Positions 43,505 through 55,395 of a DNA stretch of 64,000 nucleotides are shown one piece after another. The stretch comes from Ceratotherium simum simum (lineage: Eukaryota; Chordata; Mammalia; Perissodactyla; Rhinocerotidae). The notes below the pieces were generated by a model, which was not told the DNA's origin, did not search any database, and was given only the letters and a program-made list of their open reading frames with translations. The stretch spans positions 13,924,049-13,988,048 of the forward strand of contig NW_004454171.1 of NCBI RefSeq assembly GCF_000283155.1. The letters run 5' to 3'. Within the stretch, counting starts at the first letter, position 1, and each line of letters starts with the position of its first letter. The position numbers and the translations under genes are program-made.

Positions 43505-45020
43505 AAGATCTTCCCCTTACCTAATACCATATACAAAAATTAAATCAAAATGGATCAAAGACCTAAATGTAAGACTTAAAACTACAAAATTTTAGAAGAC
43601 AACATAGGGCAAAAGCTCCTTGACATTGGATTTGGCAATGATTTCCTGGATATGAGACCAAAAACACAGGCAACAAAAGAAAAGAATAGGCAAATTGGAC
43701 TTTATCAAAATTAAAAACTTTTGTGCATCAAAGGACAAAAAGAAAAACAGAAGAAAAAGTCAACCTATTGAATGGGAGAAAATATTTGCAAATCACATAT
43801 CTGATAAGGGATTAATATCCAGAATATATAAAGAACTCCTAAGACTCAACAACAACAAAACAAACAATCCAATTCAAAATGGGCAAAAGACTTGAACAGA
43901 CATTTCTCCAAAGACTATCTATAAACGGCCAATAAGCACATGAAAAGATGCCCACATCATTTATTGTTAGGAAATGCAAATCAAAACCACAATGAGATAC
44001 CACCTCACATGCATTAGGATGACTATTATCAAAATAACAGAAAACAACAAGTGTTGGTGAGGATGTAGAGAAATTAGAATCCTTGTGCATTGCTGGTGGG
44101 AATGTAAAATGCTGCAGCTACTGTCAAAAACAATATGGCGGGGCCGGCCCCATGGCATAGTGGTTAAGTGTGCGCGCTCGGCTGCTGGCAGTCTGGGTTC
44201 AGATCCCGGGCGCACACCGACGCACCGCTTGTCAGGCCATGCTGTGGCCGCGTCCCATATAAAGCGGAGGAAGATCGGCATGGATGTTAGCTCAGGGCCA
44301 GTCTTCCTCAGCAAATAGAGGAGGATTGGCATGGATGTTAGCTCAGGGCTGATCTTCCTCACAAAAAAACGAAACAAAACAAAACAAAAAAACAGTATGG
44401 CATTTTCTCAAAAAAATTAAAAATAGAATTATCATTTGATCAAGCAATTCCACTTCTGCACAAAGAATTGAAAGCAGAGACTTGGACAGATATTTGAGCA
44501 CCATTGTTTGTAGCAGCATTATTTACAATAGTCAAAAGGTGGAAACAACCCAAATATCCACCGATGGGTGAATAAATAAACAAAATGTGGTGTATACATA
44601 CAGTGGAATATTATTCAGCCTTAAAAAGGAATGAAATTCTGATGTATACTACAACATGGATGAACCTTGAAGATACTATGCTAAGTGAAATAAGCCAGAC
44701 ACAAAAGGACAGATATTACATGATTCCTCTTACACGAGGTACCTCAAATAGTCAAATAGTCAATTTCTTTGTGCTGTACAAAAGAGAAAAAGTGTAGAAC
44801 AGTGGTTACCAGGGGTTGGTGGGAGGGACAAATGGGGATTTATTGTTTAATGGGTACAGAGTTTCGGTATGAGAAGGTAAGAAAGTTCTGGAGAGGTGGT
44901 GATGTTTGCACAACAATATGAATGTGCTTAATGCCACTGAATTGTACAATCAAAAATGATTAAAATGGTAAATTTTATGTCATGTATGTATTTTACCACA
45001 ATTAAAAAATCTTGGGGAAA
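43505..45020 (+). repeat. LINE-1 ORF2 C-terminus and 3' UTR, split by ERE
   Basis: CAAAATGGATCAAAGACC, GGGAGAAAATATTTGC, CACAATGAGATACCACCTC and GGAATATTATTCAGCC follow L1 ORF2 after the reverse-transcriptase domain. Translations show FIKIKNFCASKD and EYYSALKRNEIL, both typical of the ORF2 C-terminal region, in different frames with stops between. The copy is 5' truncated, dead and interrupted at 44140-44387. Confidence 0.93.
44140..44387 (+). repeat. ERE-type SINE inserted in LINE-1
   Basis: GGGGCCGGCCCCATGGCATAG head, B box GGTTCAGATCC, two tandem GGATGTTAGCTCAGGGC tail modules and an A-rich (AAAAC)n end. Target duplication AAAAACAATATGGC (44126-44139) and AAAAACAGTATGGC (44388-44401), one change in 14. 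L1 sequence resumes directly after it. Confidence 0.97.
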
Positions 45021-45249
45021 AAAGGGAGTTATGAAGGAAGAAACAGTCTCTCTTCTACAGGCTATGGTTGCACCTAAATGAGTGGCATAAGCTGCTGCAG
45101 TTATCTCGCGACCAGGAGCAGTGCCAGCCTGCAGACAAGCCGACGTGCTGAGGATGATGAGGCAGAAAAATGGAAAAATCCCATGTCCCTGGTGGTGGCA
45201 GTGAGTTGCTAAACCAATCCCGGAGCTACCCTACCTCCCTACTTCCTGT

Positions 45250-46000
45250 TATCTAAATTTTCTTTATTCTTAAAAAAAAAAAGTAACTTCTCATATTTCT
45301 ACTTAACTTTTAAATAGTTCACTTGTATGCAACAAACCTAAAAAAATTGTCATACTTAAACTGGACTTTCTCTGTTGCTGTACAGCTCTGTGAATTTATA
45401 CACATGTATGGATTCCTGTTACCATCACCACAGGAGCATACAGAGTAGTTCCATCTCCCTCCCAAACTCCCTTGTGCTGTACCTTTTATAGTCACATCCT
45501 TTCCCCCAGCTCCCGGCAACTGCTGATCTGTTCGCTATCACTATAGTTTTGTCTTTTAGAGAATGTCAGGGAAATAGAATCATACATTATGTAACCTTTT
45601 GAGACTAACTTCTTTCACTTAGCATCATTCCTTTGAGATACATCCAAGTTGTTACATGTATCAATAGTTTGTTCCTTTTTATTGTTGAATAGTATTCCAT
45701 TGTATGGATATACTACAATTTTAAAATCTATTTACCAGTTGAAGGACATTTGAGTTGTTTCCACTTTTTGGCAAATATGAATAGAATTGCTATAAACACT
45801 TGCCTACAGGTTTTTCTGTGACCATAAATTTTCCTTTTTCTAAGATAAATACCCAGGAGTGGAATTGCTGGGTCATATGGTAAGTGTATATTTAATATAA
45901 AAAACTACCAAACCATTTCCTAGATGGGCTATACCATTTAGCATTCCCACCAGTAGGGTATCAATTGCTTCACACCCTTACCAGCACTTGGTATAATACA
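45250..46000 (-). repeat. LINE-1 3' end (old subfamily)
   Basis: Reverse-strand L1: TTTTTATTGTTGAATAGTAT TCCATTGTATGG, GAGTGGAATTGCTGGGTCAT, and GCATTCCCACCAGTAGGG at the 5' side. It lies tail-to-tail with the L1 at 43505-45020. Confidence 0.88.
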
Positions 46001-46180
46001 AATATTTTTTAAGCCCCTGGCATGGTGAAAGGTGTTAGAGATAGAAAGGTAGATAAGACATAATTTCTGCTCTTGAGCAGTGTGTGGTCAAGTTTATTAA
46101 AAGCCTACATCAGTAACTGCATCAAGTTCATATAACATACTCCACCTAAACATTACTAGGTTGTTCTGATAAAGCAAATG
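46001..46180 (-). repeat. Possible ancient LINE/L2 fragment
   Basis: CCCCTGGCATGGTGAAAGGT, then GACATAATTTCTGCTCTTGA, resembles the reverse-strand ancient repeat seen at 29120 and 52980. Confidence 0.4.
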
Positions 46181-47320
46181 TAGTTGTGTGTGGAGATACA
46201 GAAGGAGAAAAGTAAAATACTTTCTAGGGGAAGAGGAAGAATTTTGTTCTCAATCAACACACTCTGCTGTGAATAGCTTGACTCCATGACTAATACTGTC
46301 ATTTCTTGTTGTCTTAATTTGTGATGACATACCAGTCACGATTTTGTAGCACGCACAAACAATATACCATCAATTTCAGCAAAGGTTTTTCTTTTTGCCA
46401 CTTGGAGATCTGGTTCTTTTTTCCTTGGTCAAGATCGCTCTGCTGCTAGAAGACTGAGCCTCAGTTTAGAGCTTATTTCAAGATTAGGAAACAGGAGTAA
46501 ATACAAGGATAAACCACTACTTCCTTATGAGGGCAAACTGCTTATAGTCAATAGTTAATTTGAAAAATGTTATTAAGCTTGTATTATCTGCTGCAGGATA
46601 TTCAAAATAGAATAAAATATACAATGGTTCACCACGTGCCTAGTCTAAATTGATAAATTCTCTGATGTTTCTCAGAAGCATGGGCCAAATTCACTGTCTC
46701 CACTCATGTTTAAACCTTCTGCTCTCCTGGGTTTAGTATTATGTCTTTCTTCCCAAATGTTTTCACTCGACATGTAGACCTTTATAAATGCCAACTTCTT
46801 TTTCTGGACAAAGTTGTGGGTTAAACTCGGTGACTTCTTCCCTCCATGAGGAGGCACTGAAGTGGTACCTCTCAGCTTAGTTGCTTGTCATAAACTGATG
46901 GCTATACAATGGCCATCAATGGCTGATGGTAAATTGATGGTCACCAGCCAGAGGCCAGGTTCTTTGTTTGATGTCTTCCTTTCTGGAGGCTTATTCTCAG
47001 CACTAGGGTCTATACTGAGAGTTTTCCTTAAGAAATTAGTAACTTTTTATAGTATTAATGGGGCTATTCAGATACAGGTATTGTATTGGAAACAGATTTA
47101 TCTGAGCCTCTGAGCTTCTTCTCAGCCAAAAACTCAACTCTAAACAGGGTGGAGAAATTACTTTTTTTTCTCCTTCAGATTGACTGCATGACTCAGAGAG
47201 GGGCCTTTCGAGAATGGCACGAGGTCAGGAGCTGGGCTGGGTATTGTCTCATGTATTGTTCTCCATCAGGATGAGATGGGCCTTACCGGTCCATAGGAAT
47301 TCCTGTTCGATTAGGCCAGT
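46181..47320. other. Unassigned non-coding sequence
   Basis: No named repeat. GGCTATACAATGGCCATCAATGGC near 46900-46923 contains a short local duplication. No coding evidence. Confidence 0.5.
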
Positions 47321-47324
47321 GGTT

Positions 47325-47500
47325 CTCAACCAGAAGCAGCATCAGTGTCACCTAACCCATGAGCTGATAGGAAATACAAATTCTCTGGCCCCATCCCAAC
47401 CTACTGAATTGGAATATCTGGGAGTGGGCCCCAGGAAACTGCATTTTAACAAGCTCTCCATGTGATTCTTATGCATATTAAAGCTTGACAACTACCGGTT
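47325..47500 (+). mobile_element. hAT-type MITE (MER-like)
   Basis: Begins CAGTGGTTCTCAACCAGAAG and contains GCATCAGTGTCACCTAA, GGCCCCATCCCAACCTACTG and GCCCCAGGAAACTGCATTTT, the layout of the MER20/MER-type 'cagtggttctcaa' group. Ends near ACAACTACCGGTT. Confidence 0.75.
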
Positions 47501-47589
47501 TAAAGGTACTGGGATTCTACAGGCCGGTTTGGCCTCATGGAAAATTGTAGCTTGGATGTTGGCATTATCTTCATGGGAAAAACAGTGTT

Positions 47590-47715
47590 TAGGAACATAG
47601 GCCCTAAGTGCAACAGTCTTAAATTTTAGTCCTAGATCTACCACTTAACAGCGGCGTCAATTTAGGCAAAGTATTTATTCTCTCTTAGCCTCACTCTTTT
47701 TTTTTAAATCTCTAA
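47590..47715 (+). repeat. MIR SINE fragment
   Basis: TTTTAGTCCTAGATCTACCA CTTAAC, then TTTAGGCAAAGTATTTATTC TCTC and CTCTAAAATAGGTAGAG are in MIR order. Confidence 0.78.
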
Positions 47716-47770
47716 AATAGGTAGAGTGGATATAAAATTTCAGACCAGAATCCCAGGCATGCCAAAAATA

Positions 47771-47963
47771 ATTTTTTTGTTGTTGTTGAGGAAGATTCTC
47801 TCTGAGCTAACATCCACCGCCAATCTTCCTTTTTTTTTGTACGTGAGCTGCCACCACAGCATGGCCACTGACAGATGAGTAGTGTAGGTCCGCGCCTGGG
47901 AACCCAACCCAGCCACTGAAGTGGAGCACGCTGAACTTAACCACTAGGCCACCAGGGCTGCCT
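47771..47963 (-). repeat. ERE-type SINE, older copy
   Basis: GAGGAAGATTCTCTCTGAGC, ACAGCATGGCCACTGAC and the head CCAGGGCTGCC are recognisable, but the B-box region has decayed to CTGGGAACCCAACCC. Confidence 0.88.
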
Positions 47964-47964
47964 C

Positions 47965-48685
47965 TAAATTTTCTTTTTTTTGATAACTGATCTTGATTGC
48001 TGTCTTGATGGCAATAGAATTGCAATAACAATAGAATTCTATTCTACCAGGTGGAAAAAAACCCCATAATTTTAGTCAATAAAGACTAATAATTAATTAT
48101 TCAAGAAAGGAAATTTAATCATAGTACACCACTTGGCCATGCAGTGAAACAGTATTCCCACAATCAAAATAGTGCAAATATTAAATATTGATTTAACTAA
48201 AACTTATGATATAATTACTTTGGAAGGTCGGGGCATGGGAAAGTGGAGGTGGTGATGTGGAGAGCTACGTGTTCATCTACCATAACAGGATGGCAATAGA
48301 AAATATTTAATATTGAGAAATCACTATACAGCAGCATAAGTACATAATTTGGGAATAAGAAAATAAACATAAGAATAAGCTTAATATGTTGAAAGGTGTG
48401 ACCCAAGATTTAGGCTAGGAAAGAGTGGGAGGGGATGGGTGCTAATTTTTGTTATAGTTCTTTTAGGTAAAAATTAAAAATAAATTACATATTCATAAAA
48501 ATGCTCTTTTCCCTCAAATTATCTTCTTTGAGTTCCAAAAGTATATTTGGAAACTGAGAATAGATTTTTTCTTTTTGTATTTCTGCTGTAACATTCTTAT
48601 GCTGAGGGGGGTGAGTGTAGAATGTGCTCATTGCTGCTAGATGGGCGGCAAGATGGAGAAAGCACGGATTGTTATTTGCACGTGT
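47965..48685. other. Unassigned AT-rich sequence
   Basis: AT-rich DNA. AATATTTAATATTGA and TTAAATATTGATTTA words recur at about 48180 and 48302. Nothing coding. Confidence 0.5.
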
Positions 48686-48689
48686 TCTA

Positions 48690-48824
48690 CCACATGGGGA
48701 TAGAGCAGTGGCCTCTACCTCGCACAGTTGCTGTGTATATTTAAGGAGATAATGCATGTAGAGGGCTTGGCATGTTTCCTGGCACGTTGTAAAGATCCAA
48801 TGCACGTTGCTAGTTAAAAATAAT
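48690..48824 (+). repeat. MIR SINE 3' half
   Basis: TTAAGGAGATAATGCATGTA, GAGGGCTTGGCATG and TTTCCTGGCACGTTG match the MIR 3' half. Confidence 0.7.
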
Positions 48825-48832
48825 GTTAATAT

Positions 48833-49080
48833 GGGGCCAGCCTGGTGGTGTAGTAGTTAATCATGCACTCCGATTCGGCAGCCTGGGGTTCATCAGTTTG
48901 GATCCTGGATGCAGACCTATGCACCGCTCATCAAGCCACACTGTGGTGGCGTCCCATATACAAAATAGAGGATGATGGATGCAGATGTTAGCTCAGGACT
49001 AATCTTCCTCAGCAAAAAGAGGAAGATTGGCAACGGATGTTAGCTCAGGGCTAATCTTCCTCACCAAAAAAAAAAAAAAA
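48833..49080 (+). repeat. ERE-type SINE with duplicated tail
   Basis: GGGGCCAGCCTGGTGGTGTAG head, GTTTGGATCCTGG B-box region, two GTTAGCTCAGG(A/G)CTAATC tail modules and an A15 end. Direct repeat GTTAATAT lies at 48825-48832 and 49081-49088. Inserted at the end of a MIR. Confidence 0.95.
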
Positions 49081-49088
49081 GTTAATAT

Positions 49089-50760
49089 AATGATATGTCA
49101 CCCAGGAAAGCCTGCCCATGCAGAGGCTAGATTGTGCTTGGTCCTGCAGGTTGACAGACTGGTTATTTCTTTTCTACCAGAGGTCTGGACATCTTGACTG
49201 AGTATCTACAGTGATTTTGATCTCACTCATCAGACACTTCCCACTCCTGGAACAGGGGCAGCCATAACAGATTCTAACTGGAGACTCACCAGAGTGTGGC
49301 AGTCAGCTTTCTTCTTGGGTCCCTGGCTCGTTCATTCCTTCAGGGGTGAGTGGCTGAGAAAGCAAAGGTCAAAGGGTTATGAGACCCTCATGAGATGAGA
49401 AATGCTATAAACCTCAAACCTTGCCATGAAAGGAGCCTGTCGGATTTCCCAAGGCACCAATATGTTCAGGTTCACTGTTGCTTTTTTCTTTCCGTTCCTC
49501 CCTCCCTCCCTCCTCTAGCCCTTGCCAACATTCCATATGTCACTCTGCCTGTGACTTGGTTTACAACTCCCCTAGACAAAGGTATTTGGACAAACTTGCT
49601 ATTTCTCCAGTCCTGGCTTGAAAAACAACGGTGACTTCTTTCAGCCATTTGATATGTTGAAGTGGTCGGAATACTTTGTAAATACAAACTACCTTTAGGA
49701 TCATCAGTACAATGCCCCGTTCCTCTGCTCACCCAAGTAAGTTATATACCCCTCAGCCAGTACAACAGAACACTGCGTAGATGAAATAGGTGTCTACTCA
49801 AGAACCAAGACATAGTGAGGCAGAGGTGGGATCCCAGGTCCTGGGCTGATTTTACACAGTGTCACAGGCTTAATCTCTTTTACGTCCTCTTTAACGCTGG
49901 GTAGGGTTGTCACGACCTTACTGGCCATACTGGACTCAAATTTCCCTGTGACCTGATTTCCCTATAGGCGTGGGAACCTCCTCACCCAGGATTTTGCTCT
50001 CCAGGTGTGGAGAAAAATCTTGCCTGCCATTCCTTCTTTCCAGCCTCTAGCAAATGACTTCTTGTGAATACGACAATTAAGCAACCACCACAGAACATTC
50101 TGCAAGAATATACACTCAGAACATTTTTCTAGCATAAAGGCAGACATGTCAGCCACGATTGTTAGTGCTGTGTTGACTGCTTTGCAAAACATCCATCACT
50201 TGTGGGGCTCAATGGAGGAGAGGTGTTTCCAAATGCTGCAGGAAGCAGAACAGCCTCAGGTGAGCCGCCCGGGGACGTTGCAACCTGGGAGCTGAACAAG
50301 CTTATTCCCCAGTCAGCTTGGTGGCCTGGCTCAGGCCAGCCCGGCCTCTTGCTTCTCTTGATTTTTTTTTTGCTGGCATCAGTTTTCTAGCTTCTGAACT
50401 CTGTGAAGGAGGAGCCCCTTCCATATTTGAGAGATACTAACATAAAATTGGGACATAAGTTTGAACGTATGCCCAGGAATAAACATGTGGAAGGAGAGAG
50501 AAACATGTTTCAATCTGGGAAGAAATCCTCTTTTCCCGTCTGTGAAGCTGATAAAAATAAAACAACAGAAGAAGCAGGAAATATGAGTGTGAAAACCCAG
50601 AAAACAGGGCTCAATAGAAAATGCTCCACCTGCCAAAAGTTGTAGACAGTTTGGGAAAAGTTCTGGGACTGTTTTTCTTGCCCTGTTCTCGTTCTGACAA
50701 TGAGTGCCCTCCCCTTTTCATAGAAGACACTAAATCCAGGAAACAGAACTTTGTTATGTT
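49089..50760. other. Unassigned non-coding sequence
   Basis: 1.7 kb without a named repeat. CCTCCCTCCCTCCCTCC near 49498-49514 is a small simple repeat. Opposed frames of 60-86 codons have no recognisable content. Confidence 0.5.
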
Positions 50761-50771
50761 TGTTTTCTTCT

Positions 50772-51026
50772 TTTTTTTTTTTTTAGCAAGATTGGCCCTG
50801 AGCTAACATCTGTTGCCAATCTTCCTCTTTTCGTTTTTCACCCCCAGGCCCCAGTACACAGTTGTAAATCCCAGTTGTAGGTCCTTCTAGTTCTTCTATA
50901 TGGGACACTGCCTCAGCGTGGCTTGATGAGCAGTGAGTGGGTCCGTGCCCGGGATCCGAACCGGCAAACCCCGGGCTGCCAGAGTGTAATGTGAGAACTT
51001 AACTACTACCCCACCAGGTCGGGCCT
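50772..51026 (-). repeat. ERE-type SINE, composite tail
   Basis: On the minus strand the order is head, decayed GGTTCGGATCC, then an AGAAGAACTAGAAGGACC module with CAACTGTGTACTGGGGCC, then GAGGAAGATTGGCAACAGAT with GTTAGCTCAGGGCCAATC. Both tail types stand in tandem, as at 11718-11975. Flanking TGTTTTCTTCT occurs at 50761-50771 and 51030-51040. Confidence 0.93.
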
Positions 51027-51040
51027 GTATGTTTTCTTCT

Positions 51041-51514
51041 AACCTTAAGATTTTTCTTATCATCAACTAGCCAACACTGAGAGATGATGTTTTAAATTCT
51101 GAGCTTGTAACTCCATTTGCTATAAATTTAAAAAACATGAAAAAATAAATCCAATAATAACTTGCAATGATATTAAATGTTACTTTAGATTTAATACATC
51201 AAACATAATGACTTTTTTAGCAACACAAGTGATGGATGTTCTTCAGGCTGTATTTATATGCAATAAATCTTTATGATCCTAAACTAATAAAAACTGATAA
51301 ACAATGTGTATAGTGCATTGGAAAACTATAAATATGGGCAGAATCCAACTAAATATTAGGTTTTGAGAGTTTGTAACTTATCTGATTTGAACTTAGAAAA
51401 TGTTCCTGATAGAAAGAGTGATATCAGGCATGGATGGGTGGTTAGGCCAGTCTATAAAATTCTACTTAGTTCCTATTTTACGGTACCAACAAGAATATAG
51501 ATATTAACTACCAT
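51041..51514. other. Unassigned AT-rich sequence
   Basis: AT-rich single-copy-looking DNA; nothing recognised. Confidence 0.5.
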
Positions 51515-51526
51515 TTACGACATTTT

Positions 51527-51712
51527 ATTTTTTTTGCTTGAGGAAGATTACCCCTGAGCTAACATCTGTGCCAATCTTCCTCTATTTTGTATGTGGGTCA
51601 CCGCCACAGCATGTCTGCTGATGAGTGTTGTAAGTCCAAGCCCGGGAACCAAACCTGGGTCGCCAAAGCGGAGCGTATGGACCTTAACCACTAGGCCACA
51701 GTGCCAGCCCCA
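51527..51712 (-). repeat. ERE-type SINE
   Basis: GAGGAAGATTACCCCTGAGC, ACAGCATGTCTGCTGATGAG, CCCGGGAACCAAACCTGGG and head AGTGCCAGCCCC. Flanks TTACGACATTTT (51515-51526) and TTACAACATTTT (51717-51728) form a 12-base duplication with one change. Confidence 0.93.
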
Positions 51713-51728
51713 ACACTTACAACATTTT

Positions 51729-52975
51729 TTAATGGGAAAGTCTGTGCTGAGTTTTGACTAGGCTGGCCAAGGTCATGGTTCCTCCAGCAGTTCAAAGGAG
51801 AGAGGTTGAGGCCCCGGTGATTCTGGCAGATGTGGGTGGACTGTGGAAGGGCACCAAAGAGTGGACTCCCGGAGCTCTTAGGGGAGCAGCACTCCAGGGG
51901 TTCTAGGTTTGGTAGTCTTGCAGATAGGTCCTTCTCATGAGCCTGCAAGGAGCTGGAGAAGACTGAGGCAGGAGTGAGAGGGTAGCTGGACTGGGGCTGC
52001 ATCGAGGGGTCGGGGGTCTCAAGGGTGTCTGTCTCCCTTTGTATCAGCTGCAACTGACTAGATCCCTGAGGAAATAATTTGATCTCATCAAATTACTATT
52101 TCTGGGAAATTTTTATTTTCAATGAGGAGTAAAATATTCTGCATCTGAACATTAGGCTAAAGCTAATTGTGACGTGCTTGTTAAGAAAATGTGAGACATA
52201 CTATGCTGTCTTGCCAGGGCAAATTGGAACAGAATTGGGACTATTATTCAGAGACGTAGCCAACCTAGGCAACTCAAGATAGAAGATTGGGCGTATCAGA
52301 ATTATTAAAGCTGTGTAACTTTATCCTGAAACAAAAGATCTATTTACCTGAAAAACTGTTTCTGGTACAGTTTTAATATATCACAGAAACAGGAGTTTCA
52401 GGCATGTAGTTCTGATGAAATGGTACCAAATCTACTAAAGCTTTAAAAGGGAATTGAGAGTCAAACATGCTGTAGCCCTGGGTTTCCTGTGTTGTCAAGG
52501 TAACCAGAGTCTTCCTTTTCTTGGTAACTTGAACCTGCCAAACCAACATCAGAGACACCTCTCACTTTAGCTAGTCCGCCACCTGCCACTCAGGTAGACA
52601 TTTTTTCTTGGTCTGAGTATCCTAAAACAAAAGTCCAGCTTCTCCTCTTCCTCCCTGCCCTCCAACCTTCTTTATTTTAGAGGAAAAACTCCACGCTCTC
52701 TTTCATGAAGTTGCAAAGCTAGATTGTCTTTAAGCTCGCAGGAAAAAGTGCAACCACTTCAGACACTCGCCTAGGCTCTGTGACGCGTGCCAATCCACAC
52801 AATCACCCTTTTCCCTGAAATGACTTTACAGGAAATGTGGGAATACTTATTTGGCTTTCTCCGAACTGTTGTTAGAGGTTGACATAGTGCAAGGCCAGGC
52901 CACACGATATTATATCTGAACGTTGTGACTATTTTCTTTTTACACCCAGGAAAATTCAGACTGAAACAAAGTAGC
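51729..52975. other. Unassigned non-coding sequence
   Basis: No named repeat. A 120-codon minus frame (51691-52053) runs out into the adjacent ERE, so its openness is accidental. No splice or domain evidence. Confidence 0.5.
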
Positions 52976-52979
52976 AAGT

Positions 52980-53345
52980 TCATTAACTGAACACATTTAT
53001 CCGGAGCCCTCAGTGTTCCAGAAACCCTGCTAGCTGCTGCCTGGGCTGTAGGGATGAAGACCATTTAGTCCCTGTGCTCAAGGGTTTACAGACTACTGGA
53101 GGGGCTAAGGCAAAATACCCAACAATAAATAAAGGTAGAATATAATTAGGGTCATCAGGGAGATATGGAGATGTGAAGAAAGGCTGCACGATCGCCAAGG
53201 TAGGCTAGACGTTAATTAGATGGGAGTAGCCAAGAAGGCTTCGTGCAAGACGTGGTATTTGAAATGTGCCTTGACAGAATTTCAACAATGGATTTTTTTC
53301 AAGGAGGATATTCAAAAAGCAGGGTGGAGAAGGACCCACAAAACA
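52980..53345 (-). repeat. Probable ancient LINE (L2-type) fragment
   Basis: CAGTGTTCCAGAAACCCTGC, GTCCCTGTGCTCAAGGGTTT ACAG, CAACAATAAATAAAGGTAGA and TGTGCCTTGACAGAATTTCA resemble the reverse-strand 'ctaggcgctggggatacag ... gagcttacattctagtgggg ... tttgagcagagacct' repeat. Confidence 0.55.
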
Positions 53346-53369
53346 GGCAGGGTCAAGGATGTAAGTGGT

Positions 53370-53625
53370 GAAGTGTTTAGGCTCAGGTGCCAGGCTGCCT
53401 CAGTTTAAATCCCAGTTCTACTGCATTCTCCTGTGTGACCTTGGGCAAGTCATTAACCTCTCTGGGCCTCTCCCTCTATCTATAAAGGGAGAGGGATAAT
53501 AATAGTACCTCATTGGATAGATGTGAGGATTAATTTAAGGTGTGAAAACTCTTGGGACTGTTCCCGATTTATAGTAAGCGCTTGAAAAGTGTTAGCTATT
53601 ATTATTGTTGTTGTTAGTGGACTTA
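53370..53625 (+). repeat. MIR SINE, nearly full length
   Basis: GTGCCAGGCTGCCTCAGTTT, CCTGTGTGACCTTGGGCAAG, GGATAATAATAGTACCTCAT and TAAGCGCTTGAAAAGTG with a TATTATTATTG tail. Confidence 0.93.
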
Positions 53626-53629
53626 GTAG

Positions 53630-54889
53630 GAAGTACAGTGCTTATGAGGCTGGAAAGAGTTTGGGGTTCATTTTGTGGCCTAAATATATCAGATTTAAGT
53701 TTATGTTTAATTTGATGGGCAATGGGGAAATCATCCGAGTTTCTTTTTTTAAAGTAGGTTAGTAACAGCACCAGAACTAAAAAACATCAGGAAGCAACAA
53801 CACTGTAAAATTCAGTTGTTTTTGATGTAGACTTTTTTGGTTATCTTTCCAGCCATAGCCCCAAACTGCTAACCACGCTCACTTCTCCCTTCTGTGATTA
53901 AGACTGTGAGGCATTGTGAATTGATTTGATACAAAACACCTGTAGAAAGAATTACTGGATGCTAATCTTGTCCAGGTGAAGAGAAAATCGATTCGGAGAG
54001 GAACAACTTCTATTTTACTATATAAATAAAAATTATGGGGGCTAGGAATGTCAAAGCCGGTGACCTTGAACCCTTCTCTTCCATAAAGGGCTACAAGACT
54101 GTGCCATATATCATTTTTAAAAAAGTCATTTCTTTTCCATTTTGTAATATGTTCTGGGAGATTTGACTGATGACCTATATTTCAGGAACCATGAATGATC
54201 TCCACATCTCCGATGAGATAGGCGTGTCGTAAATCAATACATGATGTAGTAAAACATTTTTTCTGCCTTGACACAGCCTTGATCCCTAATTATAGGTGAG
54301 AACAAGGTAAATATTTTTTTAACAGCAAGCAATCTGTAAGAATTTTATTGACCCAAAATGTTTTTATTTGCTATTCTCAGTTCACAGATGCTGGTTCATC
54401 TACTGCCCTGAGTTACGCATGCTGCTTCACATTCGCTTCTTGGAGCACAATTGTTGAGTTCTAAAAACATTCATGCTTCTGATGCGTCTGACCTCTGGAT
54501 GTATTTTTGTGACCCCTTCATGGCCCTTGTTCTTTGTTCTCTGTAAGTCCACTCCTTTCTCTCTGTTCTCGAGGCCTCAGGTGCTGGTGATATCTCACAG
54601 CCAAGCCTTGTTTTGGCCTGTTCCAGAGGAAGCCAGCGTTCCATGTCACCTCCCTCCAGACAAATCGATGGCTTGCAAGTGTTCTGAAGCTTTAAGGGAG
54701 AGTGCTGCTGAGTGACAGCTCACTGGAGGGAGCTCCTGTGGATTCAGTTGGCTTCTCTGGATCCATGACAGCTGATTTGGTCTCCGTTTAGGAAGCTAGA
54801 TCCACGTCAGCTGAGGTTACCTTGGAGATGGATGACAAGGTGGGCTGGAGGAGAGGGAAGGGGCTTATGGGCACGTCAATGCTTAATGG
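53630..54889. other. Unassigned non-coding sequence
   Basis: No named repeat over 1.25 kb. 54080-54340 is AT-rich and single-copy-looking. No coding evidence in the short frames around 54473-54715. Confidence 0.5.
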
Positions 54890-55395
54890 TGTAGGGGAGG
54901 AAAATATCTTTTTCCTTCTATCCTTCTAGATTTTCAGCTGGATCTCTGTAACAAAAGACAGACTGACGAGAGAAAGGCACACAAATTTATTTAATGTAAG
55001 TTTTGCTCGACATGGGAACCTTCATAAGGAAATGGAGACCCAAACAAATGGTTAAACTTGCATGTTTTTATACTAGATTTGATGAAGAGTGGAAAGTTGT
55101 GGAAAAATATGAAGGACAAAGGGTATGAGCTAAGTGTAGTAAGCTGGGGAAATTTAGCAAGCCTGTACTTTCAGATTCCTTTCAGCATCTCTTCATCTTA
55201 CAGATCAGGATGTGCCTTTCCTCTGGGTTTAGGGAGGGCACCTCTCACATCAGGATCTTAGGACCTGCTTCAGGAGAAGCTCACAGAGTCCTTCCTGCAC
55301 GTGTTGTTTCTCAAATTCCTTCAGCTTAAAATATTCAATTTGCCAAGGTGTCGTGTTTGTGGGTAGCATGTCCTGAACCCCATCAATGAGAACAA
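54890..55395 (-). repeat. LTR-like repeat, copy 3 of 3
   Basis: Same ordered words as at 6975 and 10206: AAAGACAGACTGACGAGAGA AAG, TTCTCAAATTCCTTCAGC, TAAAATATTCAATTTGCCAA GGTG and GGTAGCATGTCCTGAACCCC. A TTTATTTAATG near the left end gives a minus-strand AATAAA. Confidence 0.6.

Noticed and set aside
51691..52053. 120-codon minus-strand frame as an exon
   Set aside because: Its C-terminal end reads through the flanking unique DNA into the head of an ERE, with no splice signal evident.
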